Positions 24,050-30,358 of a stretch of DNA of 34,344 nt are shown piece after piece. Made by a program: the position numbers and the translations under genes. The notes beneath the pieces were generated by a model. That model saw only the letters and a program-made list of their open reading frames with translations. It was not told where the DNA came from and made no database searches. Position 1 is the stretch's first letter; each line of letters starts with the position of its first letter. The stretch is from a virus, in IMG/VR virus record IMGVR_UViG_3300045999_001073, positions 1-34,344 of that record. One strand, 5' to 3'.

Positions 24050-24338
24050 GCCTAGATAAACAAGAGCAAGCATCCAGCAATGGATTCTACCCATAAAAAA
24101 ATATGGGTTAGGTGTTCTATCGTCCACCCCGTGAGGTACCTAGCCTCAACCTTCCCACTGCCGGACCAGCGCCCAGCCCAGAGGAACCGAAACTCCCCAT
24201 TTTATATAATTAAAAGTTCTAAACCTCCCTCGGTTCCGGGCCATCACGTTATAAACAAGGCAGTGGAACAAGGCCATCGCAGCAGTTCCCTTCGGCTGCC
24301 GCTTGGCCTAGTTGACAACAAGTTCTAAAAAACAGGCG
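24050..24338. other. Non-coding region with palindromes, candidate replication origin
   Basis: No convincing gene was found over about 290 bases. It contains a 7-bp inverted repeat ACCCATA/TATGGGT with an A6 loop (24089-24108). It also contains an 8-bp perfect inverted repeat GGAACCGA/TCGGTTCC (24183-24190 and 24230-24237) that flanks an AT-rich core CATTTTATATAATTAAAAG. A large imperfect stem-loop lies at about 24264-24310. It is adjacent to iteron-like repeats and an initiator-like gene, as at many iteron origins. A weak TTGCTG-16-TATCTA promoter candidate (24080-24053, minus) is also present. Confidence 0.5.
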
Positions 24339-24382
24339 AAAAATTGAGCTAGTCCTGAAAATCCTGCCAAAAATTGAGCTAG
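24339..24382. repeat. Two iteron-like direct repeats (14 bp, 30-bp period)
   Basis: AAAAATTGAGCTAG occurs at 24339-24352 and again at 24369-24382, start to start exactly 30 bp, about three helical turns. The second copy contains the stop codon of the initiator-like gene. Spacing on the same face of DNA suggests binding sites for its product, though two copies is few for an iteron array. Confidence 0.6.
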
Positions 24383-25146
24383 GTCCCCACATCGGTAGGG
24401 GCGATAGGGGAGGGGGCAAGGGTGGGTGCCTGTCGCAGACGCTGTGCGAACCATGCGAGTCGATGCGGAGGTTCTCTGCGATGCTCGCGCCATGCTTCGA
24501 AGACCTCGGCAAGTACACGCTCGAATGAGGCCTTGCTGACTGCATACGCAACAAGGGACGCAGCCGCAGCACGGTCTTCTGGAGTTACTATCCTGATAAT
24601 GCCAGCAGCAGAACATGACTTCTTCCACATCGACAACAGTTCATCCAACCTTAGTTCATCCTCACCCTGTTCCTTTGCCGTTATCGCAACCTCGTGGTGT
24701 GTCCCCATTTGTTCGGGATTGTTAAATTCTTCCTCCGCATCTTTTAACGCTTTCCATTGATGTCCCGGTGGCTTCTCTTCGAACGGTATGCGCTCAAGCA
24801 ATTGCCTATCAGACAATGTTTCATCATAGATAACCCGGAGTATTTGCGCTGTCCTGCCCCATGAGTGATTCTTAACCTTTTGCAAATAGCCGTAAGCGAT
24901 AAGCTTCTTGATCTGCCTGCCTACTGCCTGCCGAGTTACTCCGTGGGTTGCGGCTAGGTTTTCATATCCCGGCCAGCAAAGCCCTGCCCTGTTTGCGTAA
25001 CTGCATACGCTCACCAGTACTCGCCAAGCCGTAGCCCGTAGCCGCTTGTCACTCGCTGCCCTGATAGGGATGACTGAATACTGCCTACGATCAATCGGCT
25101 TCGCTTCCCTGATCCTCGGGGCTTCTGGTATCTCAAAGCTTTGCAT
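24379..25146 (-). CDS. Replication initiator-like winged-helix protein
   Basis: The 255-residue protein has an HTH/winged-helix region at about residues 20-95: YSVIPIRAASDKRL, then WRVLVSVCSYANRAGLCWPGYENLA and GVTRQAVGRQIKKLIAYGYLQKV. This arrangement (AxxRVLxxVCxYxNRxGxCWPGYxxLA) is found in plasmid and phage replication initiators. The C-terminus is Arg- and Trp-rich with a helical WREHRREPPHRLAWFAQRL segment. The gene lies next to iteron-like repeats. Probably it recognises the origin and recruits host replication proteins; a regulator of similar fold is the alternative. Confidence 0.6.
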   Translation of the reverse strand: MQSFEIPEAPRIREAKPIDRRQYSVIPIRAASDKRLRATAWRVLVSVCSYANRAGLCWPGYENLAATHGVTRQAVGRQIKKLIAYGYLQKVKNHSWGRTAQILRVIYDETLSDRQLLERIPFEEKPPGHQWKALKDAEEEFNNPEQMGTHHEVAITAKEQGEDELRLDELLSMWKKSCSAAGIIRIVTPEDRAAAASLVAYAVSKASFERVLAEVFEAWREHRREPPHRLAWFAQRLRQAPTLAPSPIAPTDVGT

Positions 25147-25315
25147 TAGTTATCATCCTATCAAGCTTGTCTGTTGTCGATTCTCTGTTGCGGTAATACT
25201 CTCTCACTGCCGCTTCCACGATACTCACCCTTGACCTGCGCTGATCCTCCGCAAGCTTGTCGAGCATTTCCCTCACTTCGGGACGCAACCTAAGTAATGT
25301 AGCCTTATGTGCCAT
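25133..25315 (-). CDS. Ribbon-helix-helix DNA-binding protein
   Basis: The 60-residue protein starts MAHKATLLRLRPEVREMLDKLAEDQRRSRVSIVEAAVREYY. It has the RHH pattern: a short basic beta strand (TLLRLRP), helix 1 (VREMLDKLAEDQ) and helix 2 (SIVEAAVREYY). It is CopG-like and likely dimeric. It overlaps the initiator gene by 14 bases and is divergent from the rightward block. It probably represses its own promoter and controls initiator level. Inverted repeats in the divergent gap could be its operators. Confidence 0.75.
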   Translation of the reverse strand: MAHKATLLRLRPEVREMLDKLAEDQRRSRVSIVEAAVREYYRNRESTTDKLDRMITNAKL

Positions 25316-25445
25316 TTGCAGAATCTATCACAAATGACATTTTCCGATAGTAACAATCAATCATGGCAAACGGAAATTAGTCTAATATTCTGCCTAAGGG
25401 CAATGCCTGATTATCAAAACGTCAACAACCTGAAAGGAAACGACA
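25316..25445. promoter_or_regulatory. Divergent control region between leftward RHH and rightward early genes
   Basis: This 130-base AT-rich gap separates diverging genes. It has an inverted repeat TTTCCG/CGGAAA (25341-25346 and 25371-25376) and CTATC/GATAG (25325-25329, 25346-25350). A TAATAT -10-like box is at 25383-25388 for the rightward side. Clear -35 boxes were not seen. Regulation by the RHH protein is inferred from location. Confidence 0.4.
25429..25440 (+). promoter_or_regulatory. Conserved early-gene leader CCTGAAAGGAAA (first of four)
   Basis: The 12-mer CCTGAAAGGAAA lies 5 bases before the ATG at 25446. Nearly identical copies stand before three other genes of the block: 25691-25702 (CCTAAAAGGAAA), 26046-26057 and 26400-26411, with 5-7 bases to the ATG. 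It contains the Shine-Dalgarno core AAGGA, but conservation of the extra 5' bases suggests additional function or recent duplication of the leader. Confidence 0.75.
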
Positions 25446-25661
25446 ATGATTACTCGCCAACAATACAAAGCAGCGCGTCGATTTATTCGCGACAACGGCT
25501 ACGCTGTCCTTCATTGGCTCTCACCTTCCGAGCAAATCGTTTTCGATCATCTTCGCGTTATCAAGAACTCATCCGATAGCCTTGCTGAACGCCAAAGCAT
25601 CATTGCTTGGTGCAAGCGCGAAGGCATTTCATACAATTTCCGGCATCTGGCATTGCATTAA
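25446..25661 (+). CDS. Small early protein (71 aa), unknown
   Basis: The first gene of the rightward block. It starts MITRQQYKAARRFIRDNGYA and has a helical, basic N-terminus and an aromatic C-terminus (CKREGISYNFRHLALH). The conserved CCTGAAAGGAAA leader supports the start. I do not recognise the family. No signal peptide, no Cys pairs. Probably a host-takeover or regulatory small protein, from position only. Confidence 0.7.
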   Translation: MITRQQYKAARRFIRDNGYAVLHWLSPSEQIVFDHLRVIKNSSDSLAERQSIIAWCKREGISYNFRHLALH

Positions 25662-25669
25662 TTCAACCC

Positions 25670-25683
25670 GCCCCTTCGGGGGC
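25670..25683 (+). terminator. Stem-loop between early genes (attenuator or mRNA-stabilising)
   Basis: GCCCC-TTCG-GGGGC forms a 5-bp stem with a stable UUCG tetraloop. It is not followed by a U-run, so it may only partly terminate, or protect the upstream mRNA end. It lies 9 bases past the first early stop and 25 bases before the next ATG. Confidence 0.45.
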
Positions 25684-25708
25684 TGTCAAACCTAAAAGGA
25701 AACGACAA

Positions 25709-26032
25709 ATGAAAATCCATTTTCACGAAGAAACAATCGACGGCTTCACCATTCGCCTTTATGCACTAGATGAGCATATGCACCCCCGCGACTCGTTCGA
25801 CGATTCTTGCTGCGACATCGACGATATTTGCGACAAGATTGATCGGGGTGTTTATGAATGGTTTTGTGCCAAAGTGACAGCCAGCAAGGCTGGCATTGAA
25901 TTAGCCGATGACTATCTCGGCGGCTGCCTGTACGAATCGTTTCAAGAATTCATCAACGATGCTTATTTTGATGACATGAAAACACGGGTTATTTCCGAAG
26001 CAAAAGAAAAACTCGCTGAATTAACAGTCTAA
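25709..26032 (+). CDS. Acidic early protein (107 aa), unknown
   Basis: The start at ATG 25709 was chosen because CCTAAAAGGAAA lies 6 bases upstream; an upstream frame extension lacks one. The product starts MKIHFHEETIDGFTIRLYAL and is acidic, with DSFDDSCCDIDDICDKIDRG and a C-terminal helix. Three to four Cys are present, without a clear zinc motif. Such acidic early proteins are sometimes DNA mimics, but no evidence beyond charge exists here. Confidence 0.7.
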   Translation: MKIHFHEETIDGFTIRLYALDEHMHPRDSFDDSCCDIDDICDKIDRGVYEWFCAKVTASKAGIELADDYLGGCLYESFQEFINDAYFDDMKTRVISEAKEKLAELTV

Positions 26033-26063
26033 CCAACCCGCTAACCCTGAAAGGAAATGCAAA

Positions 26064-26315
26064 ATGGACAACAAATACAACGGCTGGACTAATTACGCTA
26101 CTTGGCGCGTCAACCTTGAGTTATTCGATGGTGCGGAAGGTTACTGGACTGCCGAAAGTGCAAGAGAGTTCGCAGAAGAACTAATTGAAAGCAGTACAGA
26201 GGACGGTATCGGGCGCGATTATGCAATGGCATTCCTGTCCGATGTCAATTGGCACGAAATAGCCGAGCATTATCAAGAAGAAGAGGACGAAGAAGAAGAG
26301 GAAGAGGAAGCATGA
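26064..26315 (+). CDS. DUF7249-like small acidic protein
   Basis: The 83-residue product has YNGWTNYATWRVNLELFDG at the N-terminus, a pattern of small phage and plasmid proteins that I associate with DUF7249. The C-terminus is almost wholly acidic (EEEDEEEEEEEA). The CCTGAAAGGAAA leader is upstream. The stop overlaps the next start (ATGA). Function unknown; proteins with this NGWTNYATW core are frequent in early gene blocks. Confidence 0.78.
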   Translation: MDNKYNGWTNYATWRVNLELFDGAEGYWTAESAREFAEELIESSTEDGIGRDYAMAFLSDVNWHEIAEHYQEEEDEEEEEEEA

Positions 26316-26398
26316 AAACTACCATTCTCGAAATGATCGGAGGCTTAGTTGCTTTCCTGATAATGTGGGCTTTTCTCTTTGTTTTATTGTCGTTTTAA
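26312..26398 (+). CDS. Very small membrane protein (28 aa)
   Basis: ATG overlaps the previous stop (ATGA), and TAA is at 26396-26398. The product starts MKTTILEMIGGLVAFLIMWA and ends FLFVLLSF, one transmembrane helix with almost no soluble part. It lacks its own leader, so translational coupling is likely. It fills the gap between two genes exactly. Possible inner-membrane effector; function unknown. Confidence 0.55.
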   Translation: MKTTILEMIGGLVAFLIMWAFLFVLLSF

Positions 26399-26418
26399 CC
26401 CTGAAAGGAAATAGCACA

Positions 26419-26667
26419 ATGAAAACTATCACAATGACAAAATCAGAAGCTTTTGCGCTCGGCGAGTGGCTTTCAGAGTGGCCTGAAAATTGGTCTTATC
26501 GTCAAGTTATTGATTGGCTTTTGAGCAATGATGACTATCACTATTCGGAAGACGAAGACGATCAAAGGGTCTGGGTCTGGGAACCAATGGAAGACTTCTC
26601 AGGCACTCAAGTCGTGGAATATATCGAAAACACTCGCAGGCACTTCGAACGCTTTACAAACGATTAA
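26419..26667 (+). CDS. Acidic aromatic early protein (82 aa), unknown
   Basis: The start at ATG 26419 follows the CCTGAAAGGAAA leader by 7 bases. An in-frame upstream ATG at 26365 lies inside the membrane gene and was rejected. The product has GEWLSEWPENWSYRQVIDWL and a DDYHYSEDEDDQRVWVW stretch, rich in Trp/Tyr and acidic residues. No family known to me. A terminator follows 22 bases after the stop. Confidence 0.7.
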   Translation: MKTITMTKSEAFALGEWLSEWPENWSYRQVIDWLLSNDDYHYSEDEDDQRVWVWEPMEDFSGTQVVEYIENTRRHFERFTND

Positions 26668-26688
26668 AGCCATCCTAAGCAGCACACA

Positions 26689-26711
26689 ACCTGCCTTCGG
26701 GCAGGTTTTTT
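26689..26711 (+). terminator. Rho-independent terminator after the early block
   Basis: ACCTGCC-TTCG-GGCAGGT gives a 7-bp stem with a UUCG tetraloop and the U-run is TTTTTT. It should end most early transcripts just before the recombination block. Downstream genes therefore need read-through or a separate promoter. Confidence 0.88.
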
Positions 26712-26740
26712 ACCGCCCTATAAACCCTTTGGGAGCCATC

Positions 26741-26932
26741 ATGCCAGTCTGCCTAACTAAGCAACCCTCAATCCCTGTATCCCTTGCCATTGTTCAGGAA
26801 ATAAACCCTGATCTTACCGAGCAAGATGCTTACCAAGTGCTGCATTTATTGCATTTATCAGAGCAACAAGGGTACTCAATCAATCATTCAATGATTGAAC
26901 GCATCATCGAACGTGTCATCTTTCCATTTTAA
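26741..26932 (+). CDS. Small helical protein (63 aa) ahead of the exonuclease
   Basis: Start at ATG 26741 with GGGAG upstream, immediately after the terminator. The product has SLAIVQEINPDLTEQDAYQVLHLLHL and ends with VIFPF; it is mostly helical. It is followed 13 bases later by the YqaJ-like gene. A longer upstream frame overlaps the terminator and was rejected. Function unknown. Confidence 0.65.
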   Translation: MPVCLTKQPSIPVSLAIVQEINPDLTEQDAYQVLHLLHLSEQQGYSINHSMIERIIERVIFPF

Positions 26933-26945
26933 TAAGGGGTCTATC

Positions 26946-27899
26946 ATGGTCGGAAAAGTTACACCCAATACAATGCTGTCAGTCAGCCGTTTACCTGCGG
27001 TTATGGGCTACAGCAAATACCGCAGTCCTAACGACGAACTGAGTGCCTCAATTGATGCCCTCGGAGGCAAGGATGCCCCGAACATTTCCAATGAAGCAAT
27101 GGAATGGGGAAACAAAACCGAGCAACTGATACTAGCAGAGGCGGCAGTCCGGCTAGGCCTGTCAGACCTACAGACGCATCACCCAGAACCGTACTTTCAC
27201 GCACTCCTGCCGCTTGCCTGTAGCCTTGACGGTACGGCAGAAGGAAACGGGGTAATTGTGCAGAATAACCCCGATCTGGGAATCATGGTCATGGACAGCG
27301 ATACCATCACACTAGAAGGGCGCGGGGTCTTGGAAGCCAAGCTAACTTCTGTACCTCCTGAGCATTCACCAGCCCTCTACAGAGGCCCGATCCAACTACA
27401 GGGGCAGATGGATATCACCAACGCCAAATGGGGCGCTCTAGCGGTCTTATATCGCGGCACAGAACTACGCATCTTCATCTTCCAACGCCACGAAGAAAGC
27501 ATCAGAGCCATTGCCAGAGCGACACTCGACTTCCAACGTAGACTTGACATCTGGAAAGCAGATAGGCATATTGACTACTATCCACCTGTCAACTCTGCTG
27601 ATGCAGATCGGACATGGGGGCAGGGCGATGAGCAGACCGTCAGTCTTGGTGGCGAGTTCGAAGACTGGGCGCGGGACATCCACGAAGCCAAGCAGGACAT
27701 CAAGCAATGCGAAGACATCATCGATGACAGAGAGAAACGTATCAAAGAAGCAATGCAAGCAGCCACCAAAGCCGACTGCGGGAAGTATCAAATTAGCTGG
27801 CCTATGCGCCACTACAAAGCAGCAGCCGAGCGCGTCATCCCAGCGAAGGAAGCGTACTCAATTCGGCAATCAACACTCACAGTAAGGGAGAAAAAGTAA
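26946..27899 (+). CDS. YqaJ-type viral exonuclease
   Basis: Start at ATG 26946 after AAGGGG; 317 residues. It is a PD-(D/E)xK nuclease of the lambda-exonuclease/YqaJ group: SRLPAVMGYSKYRSP near the N-terminus, MEWGNKTE with Glu53 or 54, SLDG with Asp95, LEAK with Glu130 and Lys132, and the QLQGQMDI segment with Gln150/152. It should degrade one DNA strand 5' to 3' to leave overhangs for the annealing protein. It shares a TAATG stop-start with the RecT gene. C-terminal half is helical and may be a partner-binding region. Confidence 0.9.
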   Translation: MVGKVTPNTMLSVSRLPAVMGYSKYRSPNDELSASIDALGGKDAPNISNEAMEWGNKTEQLILAEAAVRLGLSDLQTHHPEPYFHALLPLACSLDGTAEGNGVIVQNNPDLGIMVMDSDTITLEGRGVLEAKLTSVPPEHSPALYRGPIQLQGQMDITNAKWGALAVLYRGTELRIFIFQRHEESIRAIARATLDFQRRLDIWKADRHIDYYPPVNSADADRTWGQGDEQTVSLGGEFEDWARDIHEAKQDIKQCEDIIDDREKRIKEAMQAATKADCGKYQISWPMRHYKAAAERVIPAKEAYSIRQSTLTVREKK

Positions 27900-28939
27900 T
27901 GAGCAACTTGACAGTAAGAAACGGCTTCCTGCCGACAACCTTTTCAGAAGCGAAGACCTTCGCAGGCGAACTAGCAGCATCCAACCTAGTACCCAAAGCC
28001 TATGCAGGCAAGCCACTGGACATACTGGTGGCTATCCAATGGGGAAATGAAATTGGACTTGCACCTATGCAGGCATTGCAAAACATCAGCGTCATCAACG
28101 GCAAACCTTCCGTCTATGGTGACGCAGCAATGGCACTGGTACAAGCACACCCAGCCTGTGAGGGCGTAGAGGAGTTCTTTGAAGGCGAAGGTACACCGAA
28201 CCCTATCGCCGTCTGTATCGCCCATAGAAGGGGGCGCAAGCCGGTCACGGCCAAGTTTTCAGTCGAGGATGCAAAGAGGGCAGGCCTGTGGAATAAACAA
28301 GGTCCTTGGACATCCTACCCAAAGAGAATGTTGCAAATGAGAGCCAGAGGTTTTGCCCTGCGGGATGCTTTCCCAGATGCACTGAAGGGACTCATCACCA
28401 CAGAGGAAGCAGCCGACTATCCAGAAGAAGCCAAGCCAGAAGCCAAAGACATCACGCCCAAGAATCCATTGGATGCTATCGCTTTGCCTGAAGTAATAGA
28501 ACCTGCCTATCAGGAACCCGAAGCTGTCGTCATCGATGATACAGTCGCCACTGTAGAAGTAGCAGAGATAGTCGAAGCAGAAGTTGTCGAAGTTGAAAGC
28601 GAAGAACCTGCCGAGCCACAACCCATCTGGCATCTGTACGTTCCGCGCAAAGAGACTCCGACAGAGGTCGCTGGCATGGAGCAATGGCTAGTCGAGTACA
28701 ACAAACTAGCCGACAAGACAGCAGGCGCAGGCAAAGCCGAACCCAGAAAGCGGATGACCGCACTGAGGGAACTGCGCGAAGCCAATGACCCAACGATCAA
28801 ACGCCTGCCGACAATGGTGCGCGTGGTGCTAACTCAAGGCCACCAATCCAGACTCTCTTGGCTAGGCGCTCAGATGCGCGAGGAAACTGGTAAACCTGAC
28901 AACATGAGGGCTGACAATGGACCACAACGTCAAACTTGA
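27899..28939 (+). CDS. recT: RecT-family single-strand annealing protein
   Basis: The 346-residue product has the RecT core: KPLDILVAIQWGNEIGLAPMQAL, INGKPSVYGDAAMALV, and a conserved PKRMLQMRARGFALRDAFPDAL. Residues 175-250 are acidic and low-complexity (EVAEIVEAEVVEVESEEP). The C-terminus is basic. With the adjacent exonuclease it makes a two-component homologous recombination system that can form concatemers for packaging. Length is above the usual 270-300 because of the acidic linker and extra tail. Confidence 0.9.
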   Translation: MSNLTVRNGFLPTTFSEAKTFAGELAASNLVPKAYAGKPLDILVAIQWGNEIGLAPMQALQNISVINGKPSVYGDAAMALVQAHPACEGVEEFFEGEGTPNPIAVCIAHRRGRKPVTAKFSVEDAKRAGLWNKQGPWTSYPKRMLQMRARGFALRDAFPDALKGLITTEEAADYPEEAKPEAKDITPKNPLDAIALPEVIEPAYQEPEAVVIDDTVATVEVAEIVEAEVVEVESEEPAEPQPIWHLYVPRKETPTEVAGMEQWLVEYNKLADKTAGAGKAEPRKRMTALRELREANDPTIKRLPTMVRVVLTQGHQSRLSWLGAQMREETGKPDNMRADNGPQRQT

Positions 28940-29144
28940 GATCGCAAAGCAGTATCTACGGGACCGCAAGAAATACATATGCGAACAAGATCAGAGCGAT
29001 CCGACTCGCTTTGTTCCACGCAAATCAGTAGAGACAGATGTCAAACAAACATGGGGAGAATACCAACATGAGCAAAATAAAAGTAAACAACAAGCCGCAT
29101 CGCCTATTCGATTTTTTGATCGAAAGATTCGGTATCAGAAGTGA
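28917..29144 (+). CDS. Small charged protein (75 aa) after RecT
   Basis: ATG at 28917 lies 23 bases inside the recT end, with GAGGG upstream. The product starts MDHNVKLEIAKQYLRDRKKY and is basic and Lys/Gln-rich. The frame overlaps the next gene by 77 bases, which is long; the end may be shorter in reality or the overlap genuine. It fills the gap between recT and the HTH gene. No family recognised. Confidence 0.5.
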   Translation: MDHNVKLEIAKQYLRDRKKYICEQDQSDPTRFVPRKSVETDVKQTWGEYQHEQNKSKQQAASPIRFFDRKIRYQK

Positions 29145-29286
29145 CTATCAGTTGTCACATATGCTAGAGGTCGGACCATCTGCCGTCAGTAAGTTCAGGT
29201 CAGGCAGGCCAGTCACAGCCAACCTCATCCTGAAAGTGCATGAGACATTTGAAGTACCCATCAAAGATATCAAGGCACTCCTATGA
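29068..29286 (+). CDS. Cro-like helix-turn-helix protein (72 aa)
   Basis: Start at ATG 29068 with GGGAG upstream; a start at 29038 is less likely. The sequence LFDFLIERFGIRSDYQLSHM followed by VGPSAVSKFRSG is a typical HTH. Helix 2 is DYQLSHML and helix 3 PSAVSKFRSG. C-terminal FEVPIKDIKALL resembles XRE/Cro-like small proteins. It could regulate early promoters or act as a control of host genes. Its stop overlaps the next start (ATGA). Confidence 0.75.
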   Translation: MSKIKVNNKPHRLFDFLIERFGIRSDYQLSHMLEVGPSAVSKFRSGRPVTANLILKVHETFEVPIKDIKALL

Positions 29287-29495
29287 CTCACCTACTTGTC
29301 CTTCTAATTGGGACGGCAGCAATCTTCTGGGGCGCACTCACGCTGTCAGAAAAAAACATAGCCGAGTACAAGCGGGGCTATGCCGATGCCATGTCTACCC
29401 AAAAACAAAAGCCAGAGGAACGCAATGACCCAGAGTGTAAAGACCGAAGAAAACCTAAAGTGGTGCAGCGCCTGCAACAGCCGAAGGGAGATTGA
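29283..29495 (+). CDS. Small membrane-anchored basic protein (70 aa)
   Basis: ATG overlaps the preceding stop. The N-terminus MTHLLVLLIGTAAIFWGALTL is one membrane helix followed by EYKRGYADAM, then a Lys/Arg/Pro-rich cytoplasmic tail. The first 40 residues look well formed, the C-terminal end overlaps the next gene by 71 bases. Function unknown. Confidence 0.55.
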   Translation: MTHLLVLLIGTAAIFWGALTLSEKNIAEYKRGYADAMSTQKQKPEERNDPECKDRRKPKVVQRLQQPKGD

Positions 29496-29616
29496 AGGGG
29501 GCCATTGGAAACAATGCCGCAAGACTAGGCGGTGGGTCTGCCTGTCCTGTGCAGAACTCAAGTCACCTAGCTTCTACGGAAAAAATAATGTTCTGCCTAC
29601 ACTGTGTGAACTTTAA
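29425..29616 (+). CDS. Zinc-ribbon-like small protein (63 aa)
   Basis: ATG at 29425 follows GAGGAA. The product has WCSAC (Cys14, Cys17), a spaced single Cys31, then WVCLSC (Cys39, Cys42), a C-x2-C...C-x2-C pair fitting a zinc ribbon. It overlaps the 29283 and 29588 genes in other frames. Probably binds zinc; DNA or RNA binding is inferred only. Confidence 0.6.
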   Translation: MTQSVKTEENLKWCSACNSRREIEGGHWKQCRKTRRWVCLSCAELKSPSFYGKNNVLPTLCEL

Positions 29617-29800
29617 CCTGAGAGACTATCCATCTCATGTTCGAGTCGGATTCGGTAGATGTATGGCAGCGGACTTGTATAGCCAAGGCGCTGTCTTCAT
29701 GCCGATCCGAACCGTTCATGAATGTGACAAGTACGATCCAGTCAAAGACGATGTGCTGATAAAAAGAAAGGAATGGAATGAGAGCCGCAAAGGTAGATGA
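29588..29800 (+). CDS. Cys-pair small protein (70 aa)
   Basis: Start at ATG 29588 (MFCLHCVNFNLRDYPSHVRV). Cys3, Cys6, Cys25 and Cys46 could bind one zinc. CLHCxxFNLRD...GFGRC matches a short phage family I know only as unnamed. The C-terminus is basic (KRKEWNESRKGR). It overlaps the zinc-ribbon gene by 29 bases and the nuclease gene by 23. Confidence 0.65.
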   Translation: MFCLHCVNFNLRDYPSHVRVGFGRCMAADLYSQGAVFMPIRTVHECDKYDPVKDDVLIKRKEWNESRKGR

Positions 29801-30092
29801 CAACCAGAAGGAGATCGTCAAAGCATTGCGGACTCTTGGCTGTTCCGTTCAGCATCTGCACAGCGTAGGCGCTGGATGCCCGGACCTGCTAGTCGGCTAT
29901 AAAGGTTTCAACATATTGTTGGAGTTGAAGGATGGCAACAAGTCACCGTCGCAACAGAAGCTAACGCCAGACCAAATAATTTGGCATAGAGATTGGCGCG
30001 GCCATGTCAATGTTGTCAATAGTTCAGGGCAAGCAATCTTAGCGGTACTCACAACAGCCAGAGACTTGTCGGACTTGGACGATCTGAAATGA
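29778..30092 (+). CDS. VRR-NUC domain nuclease
   Basis: The 104-residue protein is a minimal VRR-NUC domain: VDDNQKEIVKALRTLGCSV, then GCPDLLVG (Asp36) and LLELKDG (Glu49, Lys51), followed by LTPDQIIWHRDW. These make a PD-(D/E)xK centre. Stand-alone phage versions are thought to cut branched DNA, such as Holliday junctions. It lies in the recombination block, which fits resolving replication or recombination intermediates before packaging. AAAGGA lies upstream. Confidence 0.88.
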   Translation: MRAAKVDDNQKEIVKALRTLGCSVQHLHSVGAGCPDLLVGYKGFNILLELKDGNKSPSQQKLTPDQIIWHRDWRGHVNVVNSSGQAILAVLTTARDLSDLDDLK

Positions 30093-30130
30093 GTCTGTGG
30101 CGTAAGCGACAACTAAACATAGGGAAAAAA

Positions 30131-30325
30131 ATGAACACAGAAGACATTATCAGCATGGCGCGGGAGGCGGGGCTATGGCCTTCGGTTACAGACACCTTTC
30201 CAGAAGAAGTGCAACGCTTTGCCACCCTAGTCGCAGCAGCAGAACGCGAGGAATGTGCCGAAGCTTGTGAGAGCGATGATTGGAATGTGGCAGCAGCTAT
30301 GGTCCGCGCAAGGAAAAACAAATGA
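30131..30325 (+). CDS. Small phage protein with EDIISMAREAG start (64 aa)
   Basis: The start at ATG 30131 was chosen for its AGGGA site; a start at 30089 overlapping the nuclease stop is possible. The pattern MNTEDIISMAREAGLW...EVQRFATLVAAAEREECAEACE belongs to a very common unnamed phage family. It is helical and acidic. Function unknown. A 17-residue frame (30322-30375) overlaps its end and was not called. Confidence 0.7.
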   Translation: MNTEDIISMAREAGLWPSVTDTFPEEVQRFATLVAAAEREECAEACESDDWNVAAAMVRARKNK

Positions 30326-30358
30326 GACAGACATTCGAAGCCAAGCTGAAGGAAAAGA

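Noticed and set aside
24080-24628. Several frames on both strands next to the initiator gene
   Set aside because: They overlap the candidate origin or the initiator itself, have no ribosome sites and look random.
24379-25315. Lysogeny control (integrase, CI-like repressor, att site)
   Set aside because: No integrase or repressor was found anywhere; the RHH and HTH proteins alone do not show lysogeny.
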